From NCBI GenBank assembly GCA_027603945.1, contig JADIIU010000012.1, positions 1 through 64,000 of the forward strand: 64,000 bases of DNA, given 5' to 3'. Of this stretch, positions 48,953 to 60,470 are shown in pieces. Source of the stretch: Terramyces sp. JEL0728 (lineage: Eukaryota; Chytridiomycota; Chytridiomycetes; Rhizophydiales; Terramycetaceae). Every line of letters begins with the position of its first letter. Position 1 is the stretch's first letter. The translations under genes were made by a program, and so were the position numbers. The notes beneath the pieces were generated by a model that saw only the letters and a program-made list of their open reading frames with translations, was not told the origin of the DNA and ran no database searches.

Positions 48953-50420
48953 TTATTGCTTGCGCGCTGCAATCCTCTTTTCAATTTCTGGTCTGAAGTG
49001 TCTAATTAAACCTTGTACTGGCCAAGCCGCTGCATCGCCCTAGAATTAGACTAAAATTACCAATGCGCAGATGGTGTGCCCTTCGATCTGTCTGCTTAGC
49101 TCGTCAATCATGTCAATTTCTGCAGACTTTGCATTTCCATTTTCAAACCTTCTCATCATATTTGCCATCCATGTTGTACCTTCACGACACGGAGTGCATT
49201 GTCCGCAAGATTCGTGTTGGTAGAAAGCAGACAGACGTGAAATTGCTCCGACAATATCAGTTGATTTGTCCATAACTATCACAGCGGCTGTTCCTAACCC
49301 GCTTTGCACATCTTTCAAAGCGTCAAAGTCCATTAATACATCATCACAAATCTTTTTTGGAATAACCGGTACCGATGAACCACCAGGGATAATACCCAAC
49401 AAGTTATCCCATCCACCACGAACACCTCCACAGTGCTTTTCAATTAATTCCTTCAGAGGAATAGACATGCTCTCTTCAACAGTGCATGGGTTATTGACAT
49501 GTCCAGAAATGCAGAATAGCTTTGTACCTTGGTTTCTTGCTCTTCCGAATTGTGCAAACCAGTCTCCTCCTCTTCTACAAATGGTTGGCGCAACAGAAAC
49601 AGTTTCAACATTTGCAACCTGATGTTAATCCATGCTCCAAATATAATAGATTATATCTAGTTACTTACAGTGGTGGGACATCCAAATAGCCCGACATCGG
49701 CAGGGAAAGGAGGCTTCAATCTTGGTTTCCCTTGCTTTCCTTCAATGGATTCAATCAATGCTGTTTCTTCGCCGCAAATATAAGCACCGGCACCTCTGTG
49801 AATATAAACATCAAAATCGTATCCACTTCCACAGGCATTCTTTCCAATTAAACCTTCTTTGTATGCTTCATTGATCGCGGTTTGCAAATTGCTGGCTTCG
49901 TTATAGAATTCTCCACGGATATAAATGTAAGCAGCAGTTGCGTTCATTGCCCTGCCGGCAACAAGACATCCTTCGACCAATTTGTGTGGGTCATGACGAA
50001 GAATTTCACGATCTTTGCAAGTACCTGGCTCTCCTTCGTCGGCATTGATGACCAAGTATCTAGGTCTTCCATCTGGACCACCTGGCTTATTCATGAACGA
50101 CCATTTCAGCCCAGAAGGGAATCCTGCACCACCTCTACCACGTAGCCCTAATGTAAGCTGTCATATTGAGTGAATATTCCAAAAAATCAAAAATAAAGAA
50201 ATCCGCACTTACCAGATGCTTTAACTTGGTCAATGATCCAAGTATCTCCCTTCAAAAGGATATCCTTTGTGCGATGCCAATCTCCTCTCTTCAAAGCACC
50301 TTTCAACTTAAAGTCATGTCTTCCATATAAGTTTGTGAAAATTCTATCTGCATCAGTGAGCGAGTATTGCTGAGAAGCTGTCGCCAATTTCCTAGTGGAG
50401 TTTTTGGAAATCCTGAACAT
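48953..50420 (-). CDS. NDUFV1: Complex I 51-kDa subunit NDUFV1/NuoF
   Basis: Four exons joined by introns 50148-50212 (65 nt), 49619-49668 (50) and 49040-49060 (21) give 443 residues. The start [18 protein letters not shown] is a mitochondrial presequence. The splice at 50148 restores [16 protein letters not shown], the NADH/FMN site. [15 protein letters not shown] and [16 protein letters not shown] follow. The N3 iron-sulfur cluster cysteines are seen as SCGQCTPC plus the later HTICALGD, which the 21-nt intron divides. The protein takes electrons from NADH into complex I. It carries two of the three longest clearly resolved introns in the window. Confidence 0.96.
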
Positions 50421-50687
50421 TTTTGAGATGATTGAAAAAAATCCTGTTCCAGTTTTAAGCGGTAGTAGTCTGAATGAAAACAGCTCTGGTTTAATTGGAT
50501 AGAAAAGAGTGCTGAATGAGAATTACATGCGACACCTACAAGTACTAAAATATTGAGGTTGCGGCTTTTGGCCTTGTATACAATAGTGGGGCCAGAAATA
50601 GAAATATGCAAATAATTTATTCATGTAATTCATCTGGTACTCTCTGAATTATTTGGGTTCAAAGTTTGATCAAAAAAGTTTCAAAAA

Positions 50688-53600
50688 ATGCCAGACGACT
50701 ATATTCGAGACAGATACGAGGACGAGGACAGGGAATCCAGAAGGAAACACAAAAAGCGTTCGAAAGAAGAGAGAGAAGAGAAGGACAGAAAACGGCATCG
50801 CAGTTCGAGGGATGCGGAGGAAAGATATAGCTCACGAGAGCATCGTTCAAAGCATTCAGAGCACTCTGACAGGGAATCGCCAGACGATGAAAAAGAATAT
50901 CGCAGTAGAGAAGGAAAACACCGCTCCAGTAGAGACAAGGAGCCATCTGAACGGAGGTCTTCCAAAGAGGGCGAATATCGAGAACACAGGTCTAGCAAGG
51001 AACATCGGGAAAGAGAGCATAGATCATCAAGAGATGACTATTACGATAGGGAAGAAAGACATTCAAGGCATCCCAGCAGAGATTATGATAAATATTACGT
51101 TGAAGAAAGATCTTCCCACAGAGATTATGATAGGTATCCTGGCGACGACTATGAGAGACGAGACAGAAGGGAAAGGAGCCACAGAGAGGATTCAATTCGT
51201 TCCCGAGACCATGAAAAATACAGAGATGAAAGACGGCCAGATTCTACAAGAGACGATCGTCGTTCCGCGTCAATGCATGAACGCAGCGGTAAAAGATCAG
51301 CTTCTATACACAGAGAAAGTGTTGCATCGGAAATCAAATCTTCGAAATGGGACGCTCCTCCTCCGAGAAAACTAACTGCTGAGGAAATTGAGCATGAAAA
51401 GATGCTCAAAGAAGAAGAAAAGGTCTTGGAAGCAATCAAAGCCCAAGAAATCGCAAATGTAAGTAAATGGTTAACTTTTAGCGTGAAGCAAAAGAGGAGG
51501 TTCGTTATACTATGAGAGAAGCAGAAGATAAAATTAAGGAACGAAAGCTAAGAGTAGAGCAATGGCGTAAAGAAAAAGAGCTGGAAGAACACCAAAAACG
51601 AGAACGAGAAGGTGCGGTTGTTGAAGGTACTATTTTGTTTAAAACAGAAACCGCAAAGAAAGCCTGGAATTTGGAAGATGACGATTCCGATGGCGACCAA
51701 GATAATGTAGGACCAATTAATGCTGACGAAGATGGTACTGCTTTTCTAACTGTAGACTTTTTACTTGTCCAAAAACAACCCGAGTTCAAAAAACCGAAAA
51801 GAACAATGTTGTTTGGGGTTCGTGCGAAAGAAGCAGTAGGCAAGAGTGTAGTCGAATTTGGACTTAGGAAAATAGTAAAAAAGACACCCATCCACGAAAA
51901 CAGAGTTGTATTTGTAAATGAAGAAGAGGATGATATTGAATTATTATCCGAAGCTGCCCAGCCAACCCCAAGTGCCGACATTTTGGAATCTGGTCAATCA
52001 GTAATAGAATCTGTGGTTGACTCTGAACAAGTAACTGTTCCTAATGTCGATACTAATGATGACACTTTGGGGAAAGAAGGTATGGATGTAGAAGAGGACG
52101 AAGTGGATCCGCTGGAGTCGTTCATGAACCAGGTTCATCAAGAGTGCTCACAGACCATTGAGCAAGATAAAGTTACACTGGAAAAGCATATTGAAAAGAC
52201 TAACGACAAGACAGCTGTCGAAGCATTAAGCGATGTATCGGAAGAGGAGGAAGAGCCAAACTTTGAAATTAACAGAGCTGAAATCATTGCTGCCGCTGAA
52301 GCCAAACTAGCCATCAAAAAGAAGGAGCTGCTTGAAGTCGACCATTCAAAGATAAAGTATGAAGAATTTCGCAAAGACTTTTACAAAGAGCCGCCAGATT
52401 TGGCAAGTTTAACTGAAGAGCAGGTGGATCAAAAGAGACTGGATTTAGATGGCATTCATGTGAGAGGAAAGAACTGTCCAAAGCCTGTTGAAAAGTGGAC
52501 TCAGTTCGGTATGCCGCCAGGTGTCCATGAAGTGATCAAAAAGCTGCTAAAGTACGAACGACCAACGCCAATTCAAGCGCAATCTATTCCAGCAATTATG
52601 AGTGGAAGGGATGTAATCGGGATTTCAAAAACAGGCTCCGGGAAGGTAATTTTACTTAACTATAGACTATGGCATTTATCTTGCCAATGTTCAGACATAT
52701 CAAGGATCAAAGATCTTCTGGCCCTCAAGAAGGTCCAATTGGCTTGGTAATGACCCCCACCAGAGAACTGGCTGTACAAATCCACAGGGAAGTCAAGCAT
52801 TTTGCCAAAGTGCTAAATTTACGCGCAGTATGCTGCTACGGTGGATCCCCGATCAAAGACCAAATTGCAGAGTTGAAAAGAGGGGCTGATATCATTGTAT
52901 GTACTCCTGGAAGAATGATTGACCTGCTTTGTGCAAATAACGGAAGAGTTACTAACCTCAAAAGGGTGACTTATTTAGTGCTGGATGAAGCAGACAGAAT
53001 GTTTGATTTAGGGTTCGAACCACAAGTTATGCGTATGATTGGCAACGTTAGACCTGACAGACAATGTGTGCTATTCTCAGCGACATTCCCTCGATTCATG
53101 GAAGCACTTGCAAGAAAGATTTTAAAGAGACCGCTAGAAATTCTTGTTGGTGTTCGTTCAATTGTGGCAAAAGAAGTTACTCAGATAGTTGAAGTAATTG
53201 AAAACGAAGAAGCAAAGTTCTTGAGACTGTTGGCTGTGCTTGGAAAGTGTTCTGATGAAAATCCAAACTCAAAGTTCTTGATTTTCGTTGATCGTCAAGA
53301 AGCCGCCGATGGAATGATGTCGAGTCTCTTTAAAAGAGGGTATCCGTGTTTAGCACTTCACGGTGGCAAGGATCAAGCTGATCGTGACTCTGTTATCCAA
53401 GATTTCAAGAGCGGTGCTACAAATATTCTAGTGGCCACTTCCATTGGTGCAAGAGGATTGGATGTCAAAGATTTAAATGTTGTTATAAACTATGAATGTC
53501 CAAATCACCATGAAGATTATGTACACCGCTGTGGACGTACCGGAAGAGCAGGAAATAAAGGAACAGCATATACCTTTATCCTGCACGAACAAGCGGCGTA

Positions 53601-54399
53601 TGGTGCAGATATCATCAAAGCGTTGACCCAGTCTGGTGTTCCAGTCCCTAAAGAACTTGACAATTTGGTACAAAGATTCTTGGATAGGGCTCGGATTGGT
53701 CTTGAGCGTATTCCTAGCTCCGGATTTGGCGGCAGAGGTCTCGCCAAACTTGTGGCAGATAGAGAGCAGTTCAAAAAGATTCAAGCCAGAGAACACGGCG
53801 GTGCAGACTTGTCCGACGAAGAAGAAGTCGAAGTTGATGAAAATGGCGAACCAATTAAAAAGAAACCAGAAAAGGTCAAGGAAAAACCGGAAGAAGACCT
53901 AGCGCAGTACAAACCAAAGGTAAACAAGCCGGCAGAATTACAACTTGCAAAGAATAACCAAATGATGCTTGAAGCCAAAGAGCGTTTAGCACGAAATGGT
54001 GGTTTGACTGCAGATGAAAAGGCTCGACAAGCTGTTATTGAAATTGCCAAAACTCATCAAATGATGGGTAGAGTTACAAGTGATGCAAAATGTTGGTTTG
54101 AAGTTGAAGTCAATGACTTTGCGCAAAAAGCCAGAATGAAGGTAACAAGCAAGGAAACCGTCAACCGAATAATCAATGATACTGGCTGTGCAATCACAGT
54201 TCGTGGTGAATATGTCCAAAAAGGAAAGAAACCTAGACCAGGCGTGCGTAAACTGTTTTTGTTCCTTGAAGCTGATAATCAATGGTGTATTGACAGAGCC
54301 AAAGCTGAAATCAAAGCTGTATTGATCGAAACCGAAGCTGAGGAAATGGCGGAAAGTGGGCAACCTGGAGCTACTATCGGTCGGTACACTGTTATTTAA
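50688..54399 (+). CDS. DDX46: DEAD-box splicing helicase PRP5/DDX46
   Basis: Three exons joined by introns 51459-51481 (23 nt) and 52646-52665 (20) give 1,222 residues. Residues 1-250 are an extreme Arg/Ser/Glu/Asp-rich domain. The central region has an acidic DPLESFMNQV motif typical of DDX46. The helicase core shows the Q motif (RPTPIQAQSIPAI), TGSGKT (interrupted by the second intron after GK), PTRELA, DEAD (about 752-755), SAT, RGLDV and HRCGRTGRAG. PRP5/DDX46 remodels U2 snRNP and proofreads the U2-branchpoint duplex. That is notable here, where the branch site lies only about ten bases from the 5' splice site. Confidence 0.95.
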
Positions 54400-54488
54400 T
54401 ATATCGCATCGAGTTAGAATGCTATTGATAAGCCAATCGGTATTTCTGATCTAGTCCTTTGCTAATTCGACAATGAACAAAATCTTTA

Positions 54489-55294
<806 letters not shown>

Positions 55295-55601
55295 CTATTT
55301 GCAGATATCTCTTGCTGAAACACCTTGCAGGCAAAAGGATCCATTTTGTGACTTGGCCAAGATATTTTTACAAAAGAAATCTGCATTGACAGCTTGGAAA
55401 TTTTCGCCAGTCCCATTTCTCTGCTGCCAGTTGTATACAAGAGAATTTGGTTGTTCAATAACAGCAAGATCGTTCCCAGTTGCTCTTGGAATCACATTGA
55501 AATACCTCACAGTTGGAATAGCTCATTCACGCGGCAGTGCTGTATTCAAAGTTATAAACACACATCTGCCAACTATCAAGTAACTTTATGGCTTGCAACA
55601 T
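55295..55601 (-). CDS. Small conserved-looking hypothetical protein
   Basis: Two exons joined by a 25-nt intron (55506-55530, GTGAATG...GTGAG) give 93 residues. The second exon (YFNVIPRATGNDLAVIEQPN onward, with YNWQQRNGTGENF and several cysteines) has clear protein-like composition and no low complexity. The first exon supplies MLQAIKLLDSWQ. The intron is slightly longer than usual and lacks an evident TAA branch motif, so the 5' part is less certain. The start is 39 bases from the divergent U2A' start. I do not recognise the family. Confidence 0.5.
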
Positions 55602-55640
55602 TTCCTTGCAGATCAAAATTATTTTTTTGAAAATCTCAAA

Positions 55641-56458
55641 ATGTCGAAAATGGACTTTGACCTACTTACTTCAGCTCAATCGAGACTGAATCCTATGAAT
55701 GAAAGAGAATTAGATCTTCGCGGTTTCAAAATCCAGAAAATAGAAAACTTGGCATTAACAAGAGATGTGAACGACTGCGTTGATTTTACAGACAACGACA
55801 TTGCCAAACTAGGTAGCTGATATTAACCATAGGTATTTAAACGACTGATTTAGGCAACTTTCCTTCAATGTCAAATGTAAAGACGTTATTATTGCACAAT
55901 AACAGAATCAACAAGATTGAATCTACACTATCGAAATATCTGCCAAATCTTGAAAACTTGATTTTGTCTAAAAATGCGATAGTGGAATTGGGAGAATTGG
56001 ATCCATTGGTAAGCCAAATCTAACCAAGATGGGATTGGAAAAATTGAATACGCTGGTGCTGGTTGATAATATCGTCGCATCAAAGAAACACTACAGGTAA
56101 GTTGCATTCTAAACTAGGTACGCTGGGATTAACTAAAGATTCTATGTCATCCATAAAATACCATCCGTCAAAGTTTTAGACTACAAAAAAGTTACTGAAA
56201 GTGAAAGAATAGAAGCTTTGAAACTGTTCAGCGGAAAAGAAGGCAACGAATTGCTCAAAGAATTGACTGAGCGAGGAATGAATGCCACATTTGATCCAGA
56301 AGAAATCCTTGACACTAAAAAGTAACTTTTATTTAACAAGAACCATATCCAAGGAGGAGCAATCGAAGATTAGGGAGGCAATCAAGAATGCAAAGACGCT
56401 CTCGGAAATAAGCCGTTTGGAACAAGCGTTACAAGGTGGAATTATCCCGGAATTATAA
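55641..56458 (+). CDS. LEA1: U2 snRNP protein A' (SNRPA1/LEA1)
   Basis: Five exons give 231 residues, close to the usual 235-255. The start is MSKMDFDLLTSAQSRLNP, then leucine-rich repeats (ERELDLRGFKIQKIENL, VKTLLLHNNRINKIEST, LENLILSKNAIVELGEL), the C-terminal cap HYRFYVIHKIPSVKVLDYKKV and the family tail EAIKNAKTLSEISRLEQAL. Ordinary introns are 56009-56028 (20 nt, ends AAG) and 56322-56340 (19 nt, ends AAG). Two further gaps, 55813-55853 and 56097-56138, each look like two micro-introns placed end to end. U2A' binds U2 B'' and stem-loop IV of U2 snRNA in branch-site recognition. Confidence 0.93.
55813..55853 (+). other. Back-to-back micro-intron pair 1 in U2A'
   Basis: 41 bases must be removed to join IAKL-GNFPSM. 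They divide into GTAGCTGATATTAACCATAG (55813-55832, 20 nt, TTAAC branch motif) and GTATTT...CTGATTTAG (55833-55853, 21 nt), each complete with GTA and TAG ends. They could be two introns with a zero-length exon or one long intron with an accidental internal AG|GT. Confidence 0.7.
56097..56138 (+). other. Back-to-back micro-intron pair 2 in U2A'
   Basis: 42 bases must be removed to join KKHYR-FYVIHK. They split at AG|GT into 56097-56117 (GTAAGT...CTAAACTAG, 21 nt) and 56118-56138 (GTACGC...ATTAACTAAAG, 21 nt), each the size of a standard intron of this genome with its own branch-like motif. Confidence 0.7.
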
Positions 56459-56697
56459 TATAATCTTGTTACTGAATGGGTTCTGTCTTGTTTCCGTATA
56501 AACGAGTGCTTGCGCATAGATATATACGGCTTTAATCTTGGGATCGCGCAAGCAGCTTGGTACCTGAAAACAAGACGTGTATCACTGGAATCTAAATATA
56601 ATCAACAGCGAGTACGCTATGGTAATCCAGCAGTATTCTCGGCTTGGGATAATTCCAGGGGCCTGTCTCTTGACTTTGAACTTTCCAGCAATCACAA
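56459..56697. other. Intergenic stretch between U2A' and WDR48
   Basis: About 240 bases with the U2A' 3' end and the WDR48 promoter. An open frame across 56510-56773 overlaps the WDR48 start and has no features, so I treat it as non-coding. Confidence 0.5.
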
Positions 56698-59391
56698 ATG
56701 CAAAAACGGAGGCAGCGACTCAGCTACGTTATTAAGGAAGACTACCACTCTCATCTGCACAGACAAGGAATAAATACTCTTCTCATTAACGACGATTCCC
56801 TCTTTATCGGTTCTAGAGACTCTACAATATCGCAATGGCACATCAATAATTCTAAAATACAACCGAAAAACAAACAAGTCGCAAGGATAAAACATGACAA
56901 GATTAGAGTCAGTTTTGATGATGATTTGGAAGGAAAGAAGCAATTGGGATACGACAAGCAAGTTGAACTCAATATCAAAAATATCCCAAAACCCCAGGAA
57001 TCGAATCATTTGAAATCCTTTGAAAAGCATAGTGATTGGGTCAATGATTTGGTGCTGTATCAAAAGAAGCTTGTTAGCTGTTCGTCTGATAGGTCTGTAC
57101 TTTTATGGGATATACAAACTAGAGATGTGGTAAGGTTGGGGTATCACGGTGATTATGTAAAGAGGCTGGCACAACCAAAGGAACAAAAGTGGGTTGCTTC
57201 GGGTAGTTTGGACAGAGGGATATATATATGGGATTTGCAAGAGGGGAGATACGACGATCCAAGGATACTTGCAAAAGATGATAATCCATCTGGCTCGATA
57301 TATGCTTTGGCGTGTAATCCGACTGGGACATTAATTGCATCAGGGTTCATTTTAATTAACGATAGAGCTCCAGACAGAATAGTGAAATTATGGGATACAA
57401 GATCTAGGTCGGAAAAATACAGTAAATTGCAGGGCCACTCTGATGCAATCAGAGACTTGCTGATTAGCGAAGATGGGAAATGGGTTTTATCCTGTTCATC
57501 AGATAAATCAATCAAGCTGTGGTCCCTTGCAATGCCAAATCACTGTGTTGAAACCTACAACTATGCCGAAGACAGTGTGTGGTGCCTACACACCAATTCA
57601 CCTACTTTTGCTACATTCTGGGCTGGGACGAAAGATGGATGGGTATACAAAATTAGCACCGAATCCAAATACGATACTGATTGCATTGCAATTTGCCAGG
57701 AGGACCAGCCAATATTGAAGATAGCTGCGGTTGAAGATTCGTTTATCTGGACTGCTACAACAGACTCGACTGTCAATCGTTATAGAGATGTTCCATTCTT
57801 TGAAAATGAAGAAATTGTAATTCCAGATGAATGCTGTATTGGACCAGATTTGGATATAGACACGGAATCAGTTTACTCCAAGCCAGTGTCAATTCATTCG
57901 TACAAGGAAGAACACGGCTCGTTAACCAATACTGTTGAACTGCAAGACCCGGAAGATCAGGGTGTGCTACCATGCTGGACCAAACCCTATGATACAATCC
58001 AAGGCGTTCCTGGAATCAAGAAGTATATGATATTCAACAACAAGCGATTTGTGCTGACTGAAAATAGTGTAAAGCAAGTGTGTTTATGGGATATTATTAC
58101 GTGTGAAAAGATTAATGATTTTGGAACTGCAGATTTCGATAAAATAGCAAACCAAGAAAACTCTCTGGAATGGGTAGCGAACTGGTGTACCATTGATACA
58201 AAGAATGGCGATTTGACAGTTCATTTGGATGAAGGAAAGTGTCTGGATAGTGAAATTTATCACCAAGATTTGCAACTGCTGGTTGATGCCACTAATGAAG
58301 ACCAAAGAGTCAATCTGGCTAAATGGACTTTGACTTATTTGGTTTACAACTACCTCAAAAGAGTTTATCCAAACAATGTTAGTTTTACAAGGAATGCCGG
58401 GCAGAGCATAAGAGAAAACGATCCAAACACACCCTCAATGAAAGTTTCACTAGCAACACCGCTCACACTGAACTTGCCTGACGAGCCAAACGGACTGCTT
58501 TCTCCCACAGCTGGCATACCGCTAGGAGGTGTTTCAAATACCAACTTGATCTCTCCTCAAGGAGCCGTTGGGCTAACGAGAGAAAACAGTTCGGCAGATA
58601 CCAACACTCCCCCTCAATTGCAAGTGGTTATACCTGAAGAAGACACAGTGCCGGATATGACAGCACCAATGCCAGTTCAAAGCCCAGAAACTGCAAGTCC
58701 AAAGAAAGGCACGCAAAGATCCCCATCGTTTATCGATAAATTCAAGTTTTTGAAAAACAGAAACAGTAGTGTCAAGTCTACAGAAGAAACCCCACCAACA
58801 CCGCCTGAACCCGCCATTCAAATACCACTAAATGAAGAATTTATTAATCTGGATGAAACTCCTCCGCTGTCACTGAACCAGAACATCCCAATCATATTTT
58901 CTATTGAACAGTCGCCATCAATGTATGTGGATACTTTCAAGGGCAAACTGCATGATTTATCTGTATATCCAAACATTGGAGAAGTCGTCCCATCGTGGGT
59001 TAAAGACTGGATTGTGAATGTAAATCGAATTAACCTCAGCGTAATCAGCCACAAAAAGATGCTGCAAAACTAGCATTCATCTTGACAAAGCATCCGCGTT
59101 CGCAACTGCAAGAACTCTCCCAAGAGTAATTGTTTCTAATCTAGCGCAAACCGCCTTACAGCAAACCGTATGCTCCGCATACGCAAAGTGATCCAGCATT
59201 TAGCTTCCCAGCTGAATATAGCTGTTGATACAGAGTGTGTAGGAAGCAAAGAGAAGCAAAAAGGCGTCTATATCGACATTTATTGCAACGGTAAGCTTAT
59301 CAGTCCCAGACACACACTTGCTAGCGTCAAATATGTTCTTTGTAAAGGTGGTGGGCCTGATATTGTATTCCAGTATTTGGAGCGATTTTAA
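56698..59391 (+). CDS. WDR48: WDR48/UAF1-like WD40 protein
   Basis: Three exons joined by introns 59020-59039 (20 nt) and 59126-59144 (19 nt) give 884 residues. The N-terminus RRQRLSYVIKEDYHSH and NTLLINDDSLFIGSRDSTI match WDR48; about seven WD40 blades follow (for example KKLVSCSSDRSVLLWDI and KWVLSCSSDKSIKLWSL). A disordered Pro/Ser region (about 590-730) is followed by the spliced C-terminal ubiquitin-like part: DWIVN-RNQPQKDAAKLAFIL, NRLTANRMLRIRKVI and TLASVKYVLCKGGGPDIV. WDR48 activates the deubiquitinases USP1, USP12 and USP46; the yeast relative DUF1 acts with Ubp9/Ubp13. The last two exons would be missed without micro-intron splicing. Confidence 0.92.
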
Positions 59392-59615
59392 TATAGTAGT
59401 TTTTGTAGTGATTCATATTGCCTGTCACTTTTCTTCTCTCTGGCATTCCCACGCGCATACAGGCATCGTACTACATTGCGGATCATAGTGGATGCCACTG
59501 TTGAATGCTGTCAGTCTACCCTTTTACTCTTTGGTGATTGGCCAAATCCATGTGGCGCATGTTTCCTATTTCTTTCTTTCCTACAAAAAAAGCGTGAGAT
59601 TCAGCTGATACCAAG

Positions 59616-60351
59616 ATGTCAAACGGAACCACCAACAAAGATGACGGGAATAACGTAAGCAGATCGCTAACAGTAGTTGCTGGAACAAGAATATGATATG
59701 CAAAAGTAAGCTCTGCTAATATAGACGACCTATAAGCGATTTCGACCTGCAAAAGTACCTGAAATTAATAGTAGACAGCCTAATATGGATCAACAGCAAT
59801 TCTTTGGTAAATATAATTAATAGTAGCGTTTGCTGCTGCTGCTGCCGCGCAATACGGGAGCCAGAATATCAATAATATCAACCCAGATCTCGCACACATG
59901 CTAATTCAACAGCAACGCTTACCAGATCAAAGCTACGACCAATCCTCAGAGTCCAAACCAACCGTTGGTTCGCAAGAGCATATAAGAATGAAAAAGGAAA
60001 CACATCGTGAAGTATTACGGTTTAATACAAGGTTGAAAGACGTAGACGGGAAAATATAAATGCTGGAATTCAAGAGTTGGCAGAATTAATTCCGGGGCAG
60101 GAAAAGAACAAGGGAAGGATACTGCAAAGAGCCGTGCAGTATATTCACGAGCTGAAGCAGCAAGATTCAGCCAATATGGAAAAATGGTCGCTGGAAAAAA
60201 TGTTGTATGAACAAACGTAACTGGAATTAAAGGTAGGATCCAAGACTATTTGGCTCAAGTTGACGCTTTGAAGCAAGAAAATCATAGGTTAAGACAAATG
60301 TTGCCGAGTGAAAGTGGGAATAAGAGACAAAGAACTGACGACCGGCAATAA
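59616..60351 (+). CDS. bHLH-leucine-zipper transcription factor (USF/CBF1-like)
   Basis: Seven exons joined by six micro-introns: 59655-59676 (22 nt), 59706-59724 (19), 59755-59774 (20), 59807-59826 (20), 60012-60031 (20) and 60217-60236 (20). They give 204 residues in an unbroken frame. The basic region spans the fifth intron (ETHRE-VERRRRENINAGI) with the H-x-x-E-x-R arrangement of E-box (CACGTG) binders. The helix-loop-helix follows (LAELIPGQEKNKGRILQRAV, then QYIHELKQ), and a zipper (LAQVDALKQENHRLRQML). An Ala run lies near residue 47. In yeasts and animals this class regulates metabolism and chromatin. Three of the first four exons are only 29-32 bases long. Confidence 0.88.
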
Positions 60352-60470
60352 ACGTTTTTATTTAGTATCTTCCCGCGTAACCAGATATTTGTGAATAAGT
60401 ATCCAAGTCGTCAAGGGGATCTTCAGCAGTTTGGCCGCCGAATGCTTCGGAAAAGAAATCGCTCGTGCGT

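Noticed and set aside
50653..51515. Long overlapping open frames on both strands over the start of PRP5
   Set aside because: They are by-products of the repetitive Arg/Ser/Glu/Asp codons of the PRP5 N-terminal domain.
53012..53021. GGTTCGAACC resembling a tRNA T-loop
   Set aside because: It lies inside the conserved helicase core of PRP5/DDX46 (GFEPQ) and no acceptor or anticodon arms can be folded around it.
60217..60232. A 16-nt version of the last bHLH intron ending at an earlier AG
   Set aside because: The 20-nt version ending at GTAG keeps the frame into the leucine zipper and matches the size of the other introns.
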